From Klebsormidium nitens (Eukaryota; Streptophyta; Klebsormidiophyceae; Klebsormidiales; Klebsormidiaceae), in contig DF237753.1 of NCBI GenBank assembly GCA_000708835.1, forward strand, positions 1 to 31,733: DNA of 31,733 bases. The letters run 5' to 3'. The position numbers were made by a program, and so were the translations under genes. Within the stretch, counting starts at the first letter, position 1. Each line of letters opens with the position of its first letter. Below are positions 31,245 to 31,733 of the stretch, one piece after another. The notes beneath the pieces were generated by a model. It saw nothing but the letters and a program-made list of their open reading frames with translations. It searched no databases and was not told the DNA's origin.

Positions 31245-31733
31245 GCTTGCTACTACTGTACCACCGCCAGATGTTAGGGTATTTTGCGGCCCGCTCCCGG
31301 AGAATAAGAAGCCCTAAGGATTCGGCAAATCAAAAGGGTTGCTGGGCTCGTAAACCGTGCAGTTCTATGCTAGTTAGCTAGTAGCTGCTTTGCTGCACCC
31401 TGCTTTTGGGCGTCCCTCCGGCGCGCAGAGCTCTCTAAACCTACCTACCTAGGTAGCCAGAAATTGAATGTAGCCTCCTCCTTTCCCTTGCAGAGTTCAA
31501 GTTGAGGCCGGCCCCGAGTGAAACCTTCCTTGTTCGCATGTGTACCTATTTAATTTCATGCGTCCACCGGAAGCGGTAGAACCGGCAGTTTTAACTTGAC
31601 TGCCGTTGGTCCTCCCTGCCGTGACTCGTTCAGTGCATCATCTGCCGGTCTGCGGAACGTGAGGTGCCGGTCCAGTAGTACCGTACGTGCGAATATTCCT
31701 GGGTACGGTATGTACAGTACAAGTACCTAGCAT
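31245..31733 (-). promoter_or_regulatory. Upstream region of ACR3
   Basis: This is the sequence 5' of the ACR3 start codon to the end of the window. It holds a 12-bp perfect palindrome ctacctaggtag near 31445 and an inverted repeat taccgtac (31679-31686) / gtacggta (31703-31710). No recognised promoter element or arsenic- or metal-response site could be assigned. Confidence 0.3.

Overview
The window looks like nuclear DNA of an intron-rich green-lineage eukaryote. Its genes are split by many short GT-AG introns, coding exons are GC-rich, and introns and intergenic DNA are more AT-rich. The proteins are green-lineage in type: a plant-style vacuolar zinc CDF transporter (MTP1-like), a plant-style Mediator subunit 23, and an ACR3 arsenite exporter, a family that algae, mosses and ferns keep but flowering plants lack. 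A streptophyte alga such as Klebsormidium is my best guess. That is an inference from gene content and gene architecture, not from a database match.

Layout. (1) 124-1423, + strand: the 3' end of a gene whose product ends in a MYND-type zinc finger. Its 5' part lies off the window. (2) 1424-3606: intergenic DNA with a short open stretch resembling a SPRY domain and a GC-rich block upstream of the next gene. (3) 3607-8167, + strand: a seven-exon zinc transporter of about 567 residues with an unusually long His/Gly-rich cytosolic loop. (4) 8168-9620: intergenic. (5) 9621-27462, + strand: a 26-exon MED23 gene predicting about 1580 residues. I assembled it exon by exon, and splice phase is consistent throughout. 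(6) 27463-28965: convergent intergenic DNA. (7) 28966-31244, - strand: a three-exon ACR3 gene of about 443 residues, followed by its upstream region to the window end.

The most unusual signal is in the introns. At several exon-intron boundaries of MED23, and at one boundary of the zinc transporter, the exon edge with its splice site has been tandemly duplicated into the intron and then decayed. One acceptor is preceded by seven degenerate copies of itself (period about 105-141 bp). One donor is followed by four copies (about 97-133 bp), another by three or four copies (about 70 bp) and another by two (57 bp). Two further boundaries have a single copy each. The copies always lie on the intron side of the working site. 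This suggests introns that grow by repeated tandem duplication across splice junctions and leave arrays of decoy splice sites.

Functionally the genes are independent: a transcription co-activator subunit flanked by two metal or metalloid transporters (zinc into the vacuole, arsenite out of the cytosol). I see no evidence of a dedicated cluster. No rRNA, tRNA, CRISPR array or intact transposon was recognised.
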